Positions 29,466 through 38,667 of a DNA stretch of 64,000 nucleotides are shown piece by piece. Each line of letters opens with the position of its first letter. Within the stretch, counting starts at the first letter, position 1. The notes under the pieces were generated by a model, which was given only the letters and a program-made list of their open reading frames with translations, had not been told where the DNA came from and did no database searches. The translations under genes were made by a program, and so were the position numbers. Origin of the DNA: Chlamydiota bacterium (GTDB lineage: Bacteria > Chlamydiota > Chlamydiia > Chlamydiales > Rhabdochlamydiaceae); the NCBI GenBank assembly GCA_022614855.1, contig JAKEHU010000008.1, positions 1-64,000 of the forward strand, read 5' to 3'.

Positions 29466-30659
29466 ATGCTTCTCGTTTCCCATGATCAATCTACTACTCT
29501 ATGCTCCCATTTTCCCGAATGTGGAGGGTGTACCATCCAACATTTGCCGTATCATGAGCAACTTGGTAAAAAAGAAGAAATCGTCCGCGCTTTTTTCCCA
29601 GAAAACACCATTGATCCTATCATTGGATGTCAAAACCCCTGGCAATATCGCAATAAGATGGAATTTTCTTTTTCCCAAGATCGCCAAGGAAAAAGGTTTT
29701 TGGGATTGATGAAGAGAAAGGGGAAAGTCATCGACCTGCAAGAATGTTTTCTTGTCTCTCCCTGGTTTATGCAGGCGTTGGATAGAGTTCGCAACTTTTG
29801 GCAAGAGAACTCCCTTCTTGCCTACCATCCAAGAAAAAATAAAGGTCATCTGCGCACTTTAATTCTCCGAGAGGCTAAAAGAACAAAAAGCAAACTGATC
29901 ATGCTCACCGTTTCAGGAGATCCCAGCTATGCGATCAAAGAAAAAGAGATTGCCGCTTTCGTGCAGGCTGCAAAACAATCTGTTTCGCAAGAAGATCTTG
30001 CCTACCTATCTATTTTTTTGCGCATCCAGCAGGCAATAAAGGGGGTTCCAACACAATTTTTTGAGATCCATCTTCATGGGCCAGATCATCTTCGGGAAGT
30101 ATTAGAAATTGAGGGAAGAAAACTTCTATTTAAAATAAGTCCTACCTCTTTTTTCCAAACAAATTCTATTCAAGCCGAAATTCTCTATGCAAAGGCAATC
30201 GATCTTTTAGAAGGAATAGAAGATGCAACCATCTTAGATCTCTATTCGGGAATTGGCAGCTTCACCCTTGCTTTGGCCACAAGAGCTAAACAGGTCATAG
30301 GAATAGAGATCAACCCCTACGCTGTATTTGATGCCGAATGGAATAAAGAAGAAAATAAACTGAACAATGCTTTCTTCTATCAGGGGGAAGTGTCCAAGAT
30401 CTTAAAAGAAATTTCTTGTAAACCTGAAATCATCGTTGTCGACCCTCCAAGAAGTGGGCTTGATCCCGTTTCAATGAAAGAAATCACAAACCTCCATCCA
30501 AAACAAATTTTATACATTTCCTGTAATCCTAAAACCCAAGCTGAAAATATCCAGTTCTTTCAAAACCAAGGATATTTTTTAAAGAAAATCCAGCCAATCG
30601 ACCAATTTCCCCATACCAACCACATTGAAAATATTGTTTTGCTTTCGAAGAAAAACTAA
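29466..30659 (+). CDS. rlmD: 23S rRNA (uracil-5-)-methyltransferase, RlmD/RumA type
   Basis: 397 residues. N-terminal 4Fe-4S cysteines in CSHFPECGGC (about 13-22), an SAM-binding Rossmann domain with LDLYSGIGSFTLALA, then DPPRSGLD and the catalytic cysteine region YISCNPKTQAEN. It methylates uracil in 23S rRNA; a tRNA-specific role is possible in this family. No TRAM domain is obvious before the Fe-S motif. Linked to hctA (16 nt gap) and yajC as in C. trachomatis. Confidence 0.92.
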   Translation: MLLVSHDQSTTLCSHFPECGGCTIQHLPYHEQLGKKEEIVRAFFPENTIDPIIGCQNPWQYRNKMEFSFSQDRQGKRFLGLMKRKGKVIDLQECFLVSPWFMQALDRVRNFWQENSLLAYHPRKNKGHLRTLILREAKRTKSKLIMLTVSGDPSYAIKEKEIAAFVQAAKQSVSQEDLAYLSIFLRIQQAIKGVPTQFFEIHLHGPDHLREVLEIEGRKLLFKISPTSFFQTNSIQAEILYAKAIDLLEGIEDATILDLYSGIGSFTLALATRAKQVIGIEINPYAVFDAEWNKEENKLNNAFFYQGEVSKILKEISCKPEIIVVDPPRSGLDPVSMKEITNLHPKQILYISCNPKTQAENIQFFQNQGYFLKKIQPIDQFPHTNHIENIVLLSKKN

Positions 30660-30701
30660 ACTGTAGTAAAATCTAATAAGTTTATAAAATTTTTTGAGGA
30701 T

Positions 30702-31079
30702 ATGCACATGCAAAATGCACTAGGTGGTATAGCAAATTTTTTAGCGCAAGGGGAAAGCGCTCCTGCTGGTCGAGAAGGTGGTATGATCCAAACACTCATC
30801 ATGATTGGAATCGCCATTGTCTTTTTTTATTTCATTCTTTGGCGTCCAGAGAAAAAAAGGCGAAAAGCACTTGAAAAGCAGCGCGAAGCGATGAAAAAGG
30901 GAGATCGCGTTACTGCAATGGGAATCGTTGGAACCATTTCAAAAATACAGGAAAATTCCGTGATTTTGCGCATGGTCGATGGAGCAAAAATTGAAGTCTT
31001 AAAAGCAGCGATTACTGATGTACAGCCTGGAACAGAAGAAGACATGAAGAAAATCGAAAAAGAAGAGGCAAAAGCTTAA
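30702..31079 (+). CDS. yajC: Preprotein translocase accessory subunit YajC
   Basis: 125 residues. A single transmembrane helix (about 28-46, LIMIGIAIVFFYFILWRPEKKRR) followed by a small cytosolic domain (KKGDRVTAMGIVGTISKIQ and DGAKIEVLKAAITDV), the classic YajC pattern. It associates with SecDF and SecYEG in the inner membrane. Its place after rlmD matches chlamydial gene order. The final codons lie in a small palindrome with the stop of the convergent coiled-coil gene. Confidence 0.94.
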   Translation: MHMQNALGGIANFLAQGESAPAGREGGMIQTLIMIGIAIVFFYFILWRPEKKRRKALEKQREAMKKGDRVTAMGIVGTISKIQENSVILRMVDGAKIEVLKAAITDVQPGTEEDMKKIEKEEAKA

Positions 31080-31103
31080 TTCGACAACAGTCACTTAAGC
31101 TTT
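31070..31103. repeat. Short palindrome with a MITE-end relic between convergent genes
   Basis: AAAAGCTTAA and TTAAGCTTTT form a 10-bp stem around TTCGACAACAGTCAC. The left arm and loop read CTTAATTCGACAACAGTCA, nearly the right terminal repeat of the element at 5821-5989. It may serve as a bidirectional terminator for yajC and the coiled-coil gene. Confidence 0.6.
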
Positions 31104-33794
31104 TACATATTCAATTTGGTCATTAGCAGAAAGCAGATCTAATAACAACATCAGTTGATTTTTTAAGCCGCTGATAAAAGGTTTATACTGTTGTAAATTT
31201 TTATATTCTTCAGTTCCCGCAGTCTTTTTATCTTTCTTAGCTTCCTTTTCTAATTTTACGATAAGAGTTTCAAATTGCATGAGCTCTTTGGCATAAGTTG
31301 GGAATTTATTCGAACAAAGTAGATTTTGTATATCCTGATCGATAATTTGTGACTTTAGATTTAATGTTGTCATTGTATCTATTAAGGAATAAATAAAATC
31401 AAATACTCGTTTATGGGTACTTGTTTTCCAATTTTTATATCCATTTGGAACTTTTACAGGATCATTTTTCTTGATAAATCCAACCATTTCTTCATATGTT
31501 TTCCTTTCAAATGGTGAAGTAAAATTAGCAGGAGTCGCATCAGTTATTCTTGGTAATTTTAAGATTTTGCGATTTACATCAAGAGAAGTTTTATACTGCT
31601 CTTTAATTTTAAATTTCAATCCAGGGTTTTGTTGGATTTTATCAGTAAAATTTTGAATATTTCTTTGAAGATTTTGAAATTTTGCAAGTTCAGAATTTTC
31701 TTTTGAAAGCTTTTCAATCACTTCCTTAGTGTTTTTTACCTGCTCTTGTAAATTTGCAATTTCTTTGCTATATGCAATCTTATTGATTTCTTCAAGTTGG
31801 GCAATTTCTCGTTGTAAATCTTCGATAAGTTTTTCTTGCTGCAATATGATCTGATCTTGACCTTTGATAATCTCATCTTGATCAGTAATGATTTCATCTT
31901 TTCCTTCATTTTCTTTTTTCAGTTCGGGAATGGTAATTTGATGAGAAAATGCATTCATTGCTTTTTCTTCTTCTAAGCTTTTCCAGAGTTTTTGGATTGT
32001 TTCATTCCCTAAGGAATACACGGCTTGATAGTTTTGAACTTTTTCTTTGAGATTGGAGATTTCATTCTCTAAATCCTGAAGTTTAAGAATAAGACCAGCT
32101 TTTTCCTCTAACAAAATATTGCGCTTCTCTTGTAATTCTGCACTGCGAGCTTCCTGCTCTTTTAGCGTTTCTTCCAAGGTTGCTTTTTCAGAGGTGAATT
32201 CTTGCTCTAGAGATTTTTTTTGTGCTACAAACTCCCTTATCTCATCATTGGATTTTAAAACTTTTTGATCAAATTCTTGAGAAAGAATTTTTGCAGAGTT
32301 TTTTAAATTTTCTATTTCTACATTTTTCTGTTTTATCTGATCTGAAAGGGCTAAGATCACATTGTTGAGCTTTTCAACCTCTTTATGAAGACCCTTATTT
32401 TGGCTTTGAAGCTTATTTTTTTCTGCATTTAATTCTTTCAATTTTTCAGCATGGTTAGCTTTAGCTTGATCAAATGCTTTCTGTAAGTTTTGAATTTGTT
32501 TATTGAGATTGCCAATTTGAGCTAATTGAGAGGATTTTAGTCTTTCGAGTTGCTCTAGGAATTCTCTTTTTTCTGTTTCAACTTTAGCGATGGCGCCTTC
32601 TTGTATTTGGATTTTCTCTTCTAAAAGTTGAGTTTGGTTTTTGAGCTTTGCAATTTCATTCTCTCTTTGCTGCGATACATTAAGTGTATCCTTCTCTAAA
32701 TTCTGAAGTTGAAGAGCAAAAGCGTTTTTTTCTGCTAATAATTTATTGCGCTCCAATTGTAATTCACCATTACGAACTTCCTGCCCTTTTAGCGCTTTTT
32801 CTAAATTTGCTTTTTCAGAGTTGAATTTTTGCTCTAGAGATTTTTTTTGTTCTACAAGTTCTCTTATTTCATCATCAGATTTTAAAACCTTATTGCCATA
32901 TTCCTGAGAAAGAATTTGTGCAGAATTTTTTAAATTTTCTATTTCTTCGTTCTTTTCCTCAATTTCTTTGAGAAGCACTAATCTTTCCTTAGCAGCATTT
33001 TCAAACAAATTTTCAAGATTATTGATTTTTTCATTATTTTTTAGTTGAGAAGAAGAAATCTGGTCTTGAAGTATATTTTTTTCTCGATTAAGGGTTTCTT
33101 TTTCTGAGTTTAATGTATTTAGTTCTTCGCTTTTTTTAATTGCAGCTAAATTTGATTCAAGTTCTAAATCATCAATTTTATTTTTTAAGTCTTTAATGTG
33201 TTTTTGTAAGACATTTTTTTCTTTGTTAGCTAATCGTAGATCTACCATTGAATTAGCAGCTTGTTCCGTTAAAGAATCGCTCGTTTCCTTTTGTAGGTTT
33301 AATTGTTCCTCTAAATCTCTGATTTTATTTTGTAGAGGTTCGATTTGCTCTTGGAGACCTTTTAGTCGCTCTTTTTTAGTTTTGAGGGGTTCTTCTTCTG
33401 GATCGACTATCTCTACTTTTCTAGTTGATAGTGGAGAAGCTATTTTATCTTCGGTTTTTGTATGCGAATGGTTATCATAGATTTTTTTCGCTTTGCGAAT
33501 AATCTTTTCTAACTGTTTTTTTTCAAGGTCATTGGCTGGGAGAATTGCAAAATTTGTATTTTCGCCATTAATTGTAATTGTATCTTTTGAAATTTGGAGA
33601 TAGACCTGTTTTCCTTGAAATTCTGGGTTGTTTCTTAGAAAATTCTGCATGAGCTGCGTGTTTGCAAGCTTATCGATTTTTTGAGGAATTTTTTGCCCAA
33701 GAAGGTCTTGAATGGCAGGACAGCAAAGTTCAACTGGCTTTAAACTTTTGCTTGTATAAAGATCAATATTTCTTGAGGCTGATAAAGTAGGCAT
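31095..33794 (-). CDS. Large coiled-coil protein, unknown function
   Basis: 899 residues. A globular N-terminal region (1-100), a long heptad-rich coiled coil (about 135-700) dominated by E, K, L, Q and N, and a C-terminal alpha-helical region (about 720-899). No signal peptide or membrane helix. Two coiled-coil segments are clear repeats about 208 residues apart: KNSAQILSQEYGNKVLKSDD and KNSAKILSQEFDQKVLKSND with following text, each about 80 residues. No family recognised; an effector, cytoskeletal or structural role are all possible. Confidence 0.85.
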   Translation of the reverse strand: MPTLSASRNIDLYTSKSLKPVELCCPAIQDLLGQKIPQKIDKLANTQLMQNFLRNNPEFQGKQVYLQISKDTITINGENTNFAILPANDLEKKQLEKIIRKAKKIYDNHSHTKTEDKIASPLSTRKVEIVDPEEEPLKTKKERLKGLQEQIEPLQNKIRDLEEQLNLQKETSDSLTEQAANSMVDLRLANKEKNVLQKHIKDLKNKIDDLELESNLAAIKKSEELNTLNSEKETLNREKNILQDQISSSQLKNNEKINNLENLFENAAKERLVLLKEIEEKNEEIENLKNSAQILSQEYGNKVLKSDDEIRELVEQKKSLEQKFNSEKANLEKALKGQEVRNGELQLERNKLLAEKNAFALQLQNLEKDTLNVSQQRENEIAKLKNQTQLLEEKIQIQEGAIAKVETEKREFLEQLERLKSSQLAQIGNLNKQIQNLQKAFDQAKANHAEKLKELNAEKNKLQSQNKGLHKEVEKLNNVILALSDQIKQKNVEIENLKNSAKILSQEFDQKVLKSNDEIREFVAQKKSLEQEFTSEKATLEETLKEQEARSAELQEKRNILLEEKAGLILKLQDLENEISNLKEKVQNYQAVYSLGNETIQKLWKSLEEEKAMNAFSHQITIPELKKENEGKDEIITDQDEIIKGQDQIILQQEKLIEDLQREIAQLEEINKIAYSKEIANLQEQVKNTKEVIEKLSKENSELAKFQNLQRNIQNFTDKIQQNPGLKFKIKEQYKTSLDVNRKILKLPRITDATPANFTSPFERKTYEEMVGFIKKNDPVKVPNGYKNWKTSTHKRVFDFIYSLIDTMTTLNLKSQIIDQDIQNLLCSNKFPTYAKELMQFETLIVKLEKEAKKDKKTAGTEEYKNLQQYKPFISGLKNQLMLLLDLLSANDQIEYVKA

Positions 33795-33947
33795 ATTTTA
33801 TTAAAGTTTTAACTATTTTCTGCTTAAAATTATAAATAAAACTTAACAAATTGTCAAGATTTCTTTAAAATTGCTTTATTTTAATCTATTGATTATAAGA
33901 AACTTAGTTTTTGGTAAAAAGTCTATTGGAAATAGGTATTTAAATCT

Positions 33948-35135
33948 ATGAAAATAAAGAGCTTAGTCTTATGGCTGTCTGTTTTTTCTTCGCTCTTTTC
34001 TGAAGAACCCTCTGCTTTTTTTGCTACCTGGCAAGGAGATCCTTCGACAACCATGGATATTCGCTGGTTTGAAGGGGGAAATATCCATCAATTGTATGTG
34101 CGCAAAAAAGGGGAAAACAATTGGTTGAGGAAAATCGCTCATTATCAGCCACTTAAATATAATGGAATCGCTTATGTCGAACTTGCTGATTTGGAAGAAG
34201 ATACAACCTATGAATTTCACTTTTCGGAGGGGGAAAAAATCTATGAATTTAGAACTCTTCCCTCTTCTCTAGACCGTACGATCTGCTGCGGAATTGGGGG
34301 AGATCTTCTCTTTAAGGAAGCAAGTTTCAGGAAGATGGGAGCTGCTGTAGCAAAATCAGATCCTGATTTTGTCATTGTGGGAGGAGATATTGCCTATACT
34401 GAAAGGCGAAAAAACAGTTGGAAAAACTTGCGAAGGGAAAGGAAAAAAATCGAAAAGTGGAAACATTTTTTCGAGCTATGGAAAGAGACAATGATCCATG
34501 AGGGAAGGGTAATTCCCCTCATTCCTGTCGCAGGAAATCATGACATCCGGAAGAGGAAAAAGATAGATGGCCTTTTTTATCGCATTTTTGCATTTCCAGA
34601 AAAAAATATCTCCTATCGCAATTTTGACATCGGAAAGACCATCTCCTTTTTTCTCCTCGATTCCAACCATAGCCATCCGATAGAAAAACATCAGAAAGAT
34701 TGGTTGCACTGGTCTTTATACAGCCACCAGTCTTATCACTATAAGATTCCCATTTACCACATAGCAGCATATCCCTCTGCTAAAAAAGCGAACTTTAATG
34801 CACCAACTCCCAAAAAAATTCGTACACATTGGGTTCCTCTTTTTGAAAAATATCAGGTGCAAGTGGCATTCGAGAACCACAACCATACCTATAAAAGAAC
34901 CTACCCTCTATTGAAAAATCGCATCGATCCGAGTGGTGTGATTTATCTTGGGGATGGAGCTTGGGGGGTTGATCCGCGACCAGTTAAAACATCTGCTTTT
35001 TACCTTGCTGAAGCAAAAAAAATAAATATGATTTGGCTTGCAAGATTTACTGGAGAAAAATGCTTTTTAGAAGCAGTAGATATCGATGGTAAAGTCATCG
35101 ATGCATTGACGATTGTCCCTTCTCCTTCTCATTAA
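33948..35135 (+). CDS. Exported metallophosphoesterase, purple-acid-phosphatase-like
   Basis: 395 residues. Signal peptide MKIKSLVLWLSVFSSLFS, an N-terminal fibronectin-like domain (about 20-105, with the strand YVELADLEEDTTYEFHFSEG) and a calcineurin-like phosphoesterase domain with GIGGDLL, FVIVGGDIAYTERR, VAGNHDIRKR and ENHNHTYKRTYP. The order and the Tyr after GGDIA fit purple acid phosphatases, which use a two-metal site with a Tyr ligand. One usual ligand segment (VxxH) is replaced by YHIAAYPS, so activity is not certain. It would act in the periplasm or outside. Confidence 0.85.
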   Translation: MKIKSLVLWLSVFSSLFSEEPSAFFATWQGDPSTTMDIRWFEGGNIHQLYVRKKGENNWLRKIAHYQPLKYNGIAYVELADLEEDTTYEFHFSEGEKIYEFRTLPSSLDRTICCGIGGDLLFKEASFRKMGAAVAKSDPDFVIVGGDIAYTERRKNSWKNLRRERKKIEKWKHFFELWKETMIHEGRVIPLIPVAGNHDIRKRKKIDGLFYRIFAFPEKNISYRNFDIGKTISFFLLDSNHSHPIEKHQKDWLHWSLYSHQSYHYKIPIYHIAAYPSAKKANFNAPTPKKIRTHWVPLFEKYQVQVAFENHNHTYKRTYPLLKNRIDPSGVIYLGDGAWGVDPRPVKTSAFYLAEAKKINMIWLARFTGEKCFLEAVDIDGKVIDALTIVPSPSH

Positions 35136-35182
35136 AATCTCATATATTTTTATAATTTTATGCCATCCTGACATAAAATATG

Positions 35183-35210
35183 TTGTTATTTATGACATAT
35201 ATGCTATAAA
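35183..35210 (+). promoter_or_regulatory. Candidate promoter/operator of the HTH-Fic module
   Basis: TTGTTA (35183-35188) and TATAAA (35205-35210) with a 16-nt spacer; two TGACATA copies (35169 and 35193) surround the -35 region and could be binding sites for the HTH protein encoded next. The start codon is only 7 nt after the -10 box, so the transcript would be nearly leaderless. Confidence 0.4.
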
Positions 35211-35217
35211 TAGGATT

Positions 35218-35682
35218 ATGAAAAAATCTTTTAAGACTTCAGAAGCCATTATTATTAAAGATCTTATGAAATTTTCTAACAAATTACAAAGGTTGATTAG
35301 AGGGCTTCCAATCGGAAAATTGATTAGATTAATTCGTGTTCATTTGGGAATGTCTCAGAAAATTTTAGCAAAACATGCAGGTATGCAACAATCTACAATT
35401 TCTCGTGTTGAACAGGGAAAAAGAGATATAACTCTCTCTGCCCTGCATATAATTCTTAATGCGATTTCATGTGATCTTATCATTATTCCTTTGCTCAGAG
35501 AATCCATTGAAACAATTCGGCGCAAGCAAGCAAGAAAAGTAGCTGAAAAGCATGTGAAATATGTTAAAGGGACGATGGCATTAGAAGATCAAAAGCCAGA
35601 TACCAGATTTATCGAAGAGCTTATAAAACATGAAGAAGAACAACTTTTGAAAGGATCAAATAGAAAGTTATGGGAAGAGTAA
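35218..35682 (+). CDS. HTH regulator, 'mobile mystery protein A' type
   Basis: 154 residues from ATG 35218. An XRE helix-turn-helix (about 36-90: LIRLIRVHLGMSQKILAKHA, STISRVEQGKRDITLSAL) followed by SCDLIIIPL and a conserved helical tail (RRKQARKVAEKHVKYVKGTM). This matches the family that is nearly always encoded just before a Fic protein called mobile mystery protein B, as here, with a 4-nt gap. It probably regulates the module and may act as its antitoxin; that is not shown by the sequence. Confidence 0.85.
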   Translation: MKKSFKTSEAIIIKDLMKFSNKLQRLIRGLPIGKLIRLIRVHLGMSQKILAKHAGMQQSTISRVEQGKRDITLSALHIILNAISCDLIIIPLLRESIETIRRKQARKVAEKHVKYVKGTMALEDQKPDTRFIEELIKHEEEQLLKGSNRKLWEE

Positions 35683-35686
35683 ATAT

Positions 35687-36646
35687 ATGACAAAGAAGTT
35701 TGAATATTCTGAGGGAGCTACACCTTTATCTGATTGTAGTGGTCTTATTCCAACATGGGTCCATACTATAAATGATCTGAATAGAGTAGAAGCAGAGAAT
35801 ATTATTCATGCTCAGCGAAAATTTCTTCGAGGAGTAATTGATCATCCAAAAAACTGGTTTCGCATTGCTGAGTTAAAAGCAATTCATCTTGCGATGTTTG
35901 GGAATGTCTGGGAATGGGCAGGATCATTTAGAAAATCAGTTCTTAACATTGGAGTTGAACCGACTTTAATTCCCTCAAAATTAGCTGAGTTTTGTTTTGA
36001 AGTTCTCTCTTGGTTGCAATATCCAGTTGAGCTTACTTTTATAGAAATGGCAGCTAGAATTCACCAGCGGTTAACTTTTATTCATCCTTTTGAAAATGGT
36101 AATGGACGATTTTCACGTTTGATTGCAGATCGATATCTTCTTGCATGGAAATGTCCTTATCCAATCTGGCCAAATTTAGATCAGAAAAATGATATCCGAA
36201 GTGAATATATTCACACTCTAAAGAGTGCTGATAAAGGGGATTATGAGCCATTGATTGGTTTTATGGAAAAATTAGGAGCTGCTGACCCAAAATTAAGCGA
36301 ACTCATGAAAAATAATTTTTATCATCCTTATTTGGATGAAGAAAAAGGCATCTTAATGGTTAAAGCTCTTCTTAGAAGAGGAAGCAACCCAAATGATATG
36401 ACCTTAAATGGCCATAGAACGCTGCACTTAGCAGTAAAAGCTGGTTTAGAAAAAATCGCAAAACTGTTGGTAGAAGCTGGGGCTGAAAAAGATGTTAAAG
36501 ATAAAAGTGGATTAACTCCATTTCAGATGGCAATTTCTGTAGAAAATAAATCTCTCTCAGATTTTTTTCTTTCTTTAGGAGCTAAACCAGTACCTCCTCC
36601 TGGCATTGGTTATACTAAATACTATAAACTCTATAATCGTTTTTAA
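35687..36646 (+). CDS. Fic-domain protein with C-terminal ankyrin repeats
   Basis: 319 residues. Residues 1-200 match mobile mystery protein B: YSEGATPLSDCSGLIPTWV, FGNVWEWAGSFRKS and the complete Fic motif HPFENGNGRFSR (133-144). Fic proteins transfer AMP or related groups to target proteins, with the motif His as catalyst. Residues about 215-300 contain ankyrin-type repeats (MTLNGHRTLHLAVKAGLEKIAKLLVEAGA, split here by DKSGLTPFQMAI). Ankyrin fusion to this subfamily is unusual and suggests retargeting. No (S/T)xxxE(G/N) inhibitory motif is evident in the protein. Its last 4 bp overlap the convergent htpG stop. Confidence 0.88.
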   Translation: MTKKFEYSEGATPLSDCSGLIPTWVHTINDLNRVEAENIIHAQRKFLRGVIDHPKNWFRIAELKAIHLAMFGNVWEWAGSFRKSVLNIGVEPTLIPSKLAEFCFEVLSWLQYPVELTFIEMAARIHQRLTFIHPFENGNGRFSRLIADRYLLAWKCPYPIWPNLDQKNDIRSEYIHTLKSADKGDYEPLIGFMEKLGAADPKLSELMKNNFYHPYLDEEKGILMVKALLRRGSNPNDMTLNGHRTLHLAVKAGLEKIAKLLVEAGAEKDVKDKSGLTPFQMAISVENKSLSDFFLSLGAKPVPPPGIGYTKYYKLYNRF

Positions 36647-38460
36647 ATCAATTCCTCTAAAACTTTATGAGAGCGCTCGATGAAAGAGGAGAGGTTTGCA
36701 GGAGAAAATTCCTTTTGCGAAAGGAGGCTTAGCTCATATACCTGCTGTGCAAGGTTATCTGCCAGTTTGGGGTTTTTCTCGCGAAGATGGTAGATTTTTT
36801 GGATTAGGGGGCTATTTGTATTCACGATGAAGGAGCGCTTTTCATCGAGTTTGTTGGGATAGGATTGGCCTGAAATAGCCAGGTAGTCGCGAAGTCTGCG
36901 GTTTTCTTCTTGTAGGACTAGAAAAGCAGGCAATTCATTGCTAGCTAAACTCTTTGCCTCTATTTGCAGCTCTTTTTTTTCTAAGGCTTGATCAAAAAAG
37001 GCTGCAATTTTGGAAGATTCTGTTTTTCCCTCTGCATCGAGAAGGGTTTTTTCACGGGAAGGATCTAAAATCGATTGGTCTAAAGCTCCATCGATTCTCT
37101 GAAAGCGAAGGTTGCCATTTTTTGTTTCAAGGTAATTGATTACGGCGGTATCGAGATAAGAATTGGCAAAGAGGATTTCTATTCCCTTATTTTTATAGAG
37201 CTGTAAGATGTGAGATCCCAAATGGTCATCTGAAGTGTAGAAGACTTTATTGGGATTTTCATTTTTTCCGACAAGGTAATCTTCCAAAGTCATCCAATTT
37301 CCGCTGAGGGTTTTCCAGATGAGATACTCTTTGCTTTTTTCATAGAATTTATCATCTTGAAGAACCCCAAGTTTGATGATGAGCTCAATTTCTGGCCAAG
37401 CTGCGATGAATTTCTCGCGTTCATTTTGATAAAAGAGAGCAAGCCGGTCAGCAATTTTTTTGGAAATGTGAGAGGCAACCTGTTTTACTGTACGGTCCAT
37501 TTGAAGATAGCTTCGGGAGACATTCAAAGGAATATCGGTACTGTCAATTGTTCCGCGCAACACCATGAGATAATCAGGAAGGAGCCCTTTGCAATCATCG
37601 GAAACAAAAACTCGATTGCAGAAGAGTTTGATTCTATTTTCGGTCATGTCAAAGCGCTTATGGACTTTGGGAAAATAGAGGATGCCTTTTAGATGAAAGG
37701 GGTAATCGACATTGAGGTGGACCCAAAAAATTGGATCCTGTTCAAAGGGGTAAAGCTGACTGTAGAATTCTAGATACTCCTTTTCTGTACAATCTGCTGG
37801 AGATTTAATCCAAAGCGGTTCTTTGCTATTGATGTGTTTATCATTTAGGTAGATGGGATAGGGCAAAAAACTGCAGTAGTGAGACAAGATGGATCGGATT
37901 TTTGGTTCTTCCAAATACTCTTCATGATCTTTACCAATGTATAGGGTAATTTCTGTTCCTCGATCTTTTTTTTCTCCTTCTTCGATGGTGTAATTTGAAC
38001 TCCCGTCACAGCTCCAAAAGACGCCTTTGCTATTTTCTTTATAGGAGAGGGTTTGAATTTCTACCCGATCAGCCACCATGTACGCAGAGTAAAAACCGAG
38101 GCCAAAATGGCCGATAATTTGGTCATCTTCTCCTTTATTTTTGTATTTTTCTAAGAACTCTTCGGCACCTGAAAAGGCAAGCTGGGCAATGTATTTTTCC
38201 ACTTCCTCAGCTGTCATGCCGATTCCGTTATCGGTAATTTTTATAGTTTTCCCATTTTTATCGATCGCAATGTCGATGCAAGGAGAGTCATTAGGAGAGA
38301 GTTGCACCTCTTTTTCTGATTGCAAAATGCGAAGCTTATTCAAGGCATCACAACTATTAGAGACAAGTTCTCGGATGAAGATATCTTTTTCTGAATAAAG
38401 CCATTTTTTAATGATGGGAAGAATTTTTTCGGTGTTAACCTTTAAGGTTCCTTGTGCCAT
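36643..38460 (-). CDS. htpG: Molecular chaperone HtpG (Hsp90)
   Basis: 605 residues, near normal length. The N-terminal ATPase shows ELVSNSCDAL (31-40), DNGIGM (77-82) and GHFGLGFYSAYMV (117-129). The middle domain has the catalytic-loop arginine in PLNVSRSYLQ. It folds client proteins in the cytosol. The C-terminal dimerisation domain is present but divergent. An AT-rich inverted repeat lies upstream (38509-38607); I see no CIRCE operator. Confidence 0.95.
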   Translation of the reverse strand: MAQGTLKVNTEKILPIIKKWLYSEKDIFIRELVSNSCDALNKLRILQSEKEVQLSPNDSPCIDIAIDKNGKTIKITDNGIGMTAEEVEKYIAQLAFSGAEEFLEKYKNKGEDDQIIGHFGLGFYSAYMVADRVEIQTLSYKENSKGVFWSCDGSSNYTIEEGEKKDRGTEITLYIGKDHEEYLEEPKIRSILSHYCSFLPYPIYLNDKHINSKEPLWIKSPADCTEKEYLEFYSQLYPFEQDPIFWVHLNVDYPFHLKGILYFPKVHKRFDMTENRIKLFCNRVFVSDDCKGLLPDYLMVLRGTIDSTDIPLNVSRSYLQMDRTVKQVASHISKKIADRLALFYQNEREKFIAAWPEIELIIKLGVLQDDKFYEKSKEYLIWKTLSGNWMTLEDYLVGKNENPNKVFYTSDDHLGSHILQLYKNKGIEILFANSYLDTAVINYLETKNGNLRFQRIDGALDQSILDPSREKTLLDAEGKTESSKIAAFFDQALEKKELQIEAKSLASNELPAFLVLQEENRRLRDYLAISGQSYPNKLDEKRSFIVNTNSPLIQKIYHLREKNPKLADNLAQQVYELSLLSQKEFSPANLSSFIERSHKVLEELI

Positions 38461-38508
38461 TTTCCTGACCTCTTTTTTCCACTGCTATGATAGTCAAAAG
38501 GCAATTAT

Positions 38509-38607
38509 CCTTAAAATAGAAAGTCTAAAGGCTAAAAGCTAAAAAGGGGGAAAAAGCAAATTCCTAATTTAGCCTTTAGCTTTTATACTTTAGCCTTTAA
38601 TTAAGGA
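38509..38607. repeat. AT-rich inverted repeat between htpG and nadE
   Basis: CCTTAAAATAGAAAGTCTAA, then AGGCTAAAAGCTAAA on the left, and TTTAGCCTTTAGCTTTTATA, then CTTTAGCCTTTAATTAAGG on the right, form imperfectly complementary arms around a G-run. It lies between the divergent starts of htpG and nadE. Confidence 0.65.
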
Positions 38608-38667
38608 GGATTTGCCATTAAATTTTTTCTTACATAAAAGAGGATTTAGCGGAGTCATGAGAAAAAA

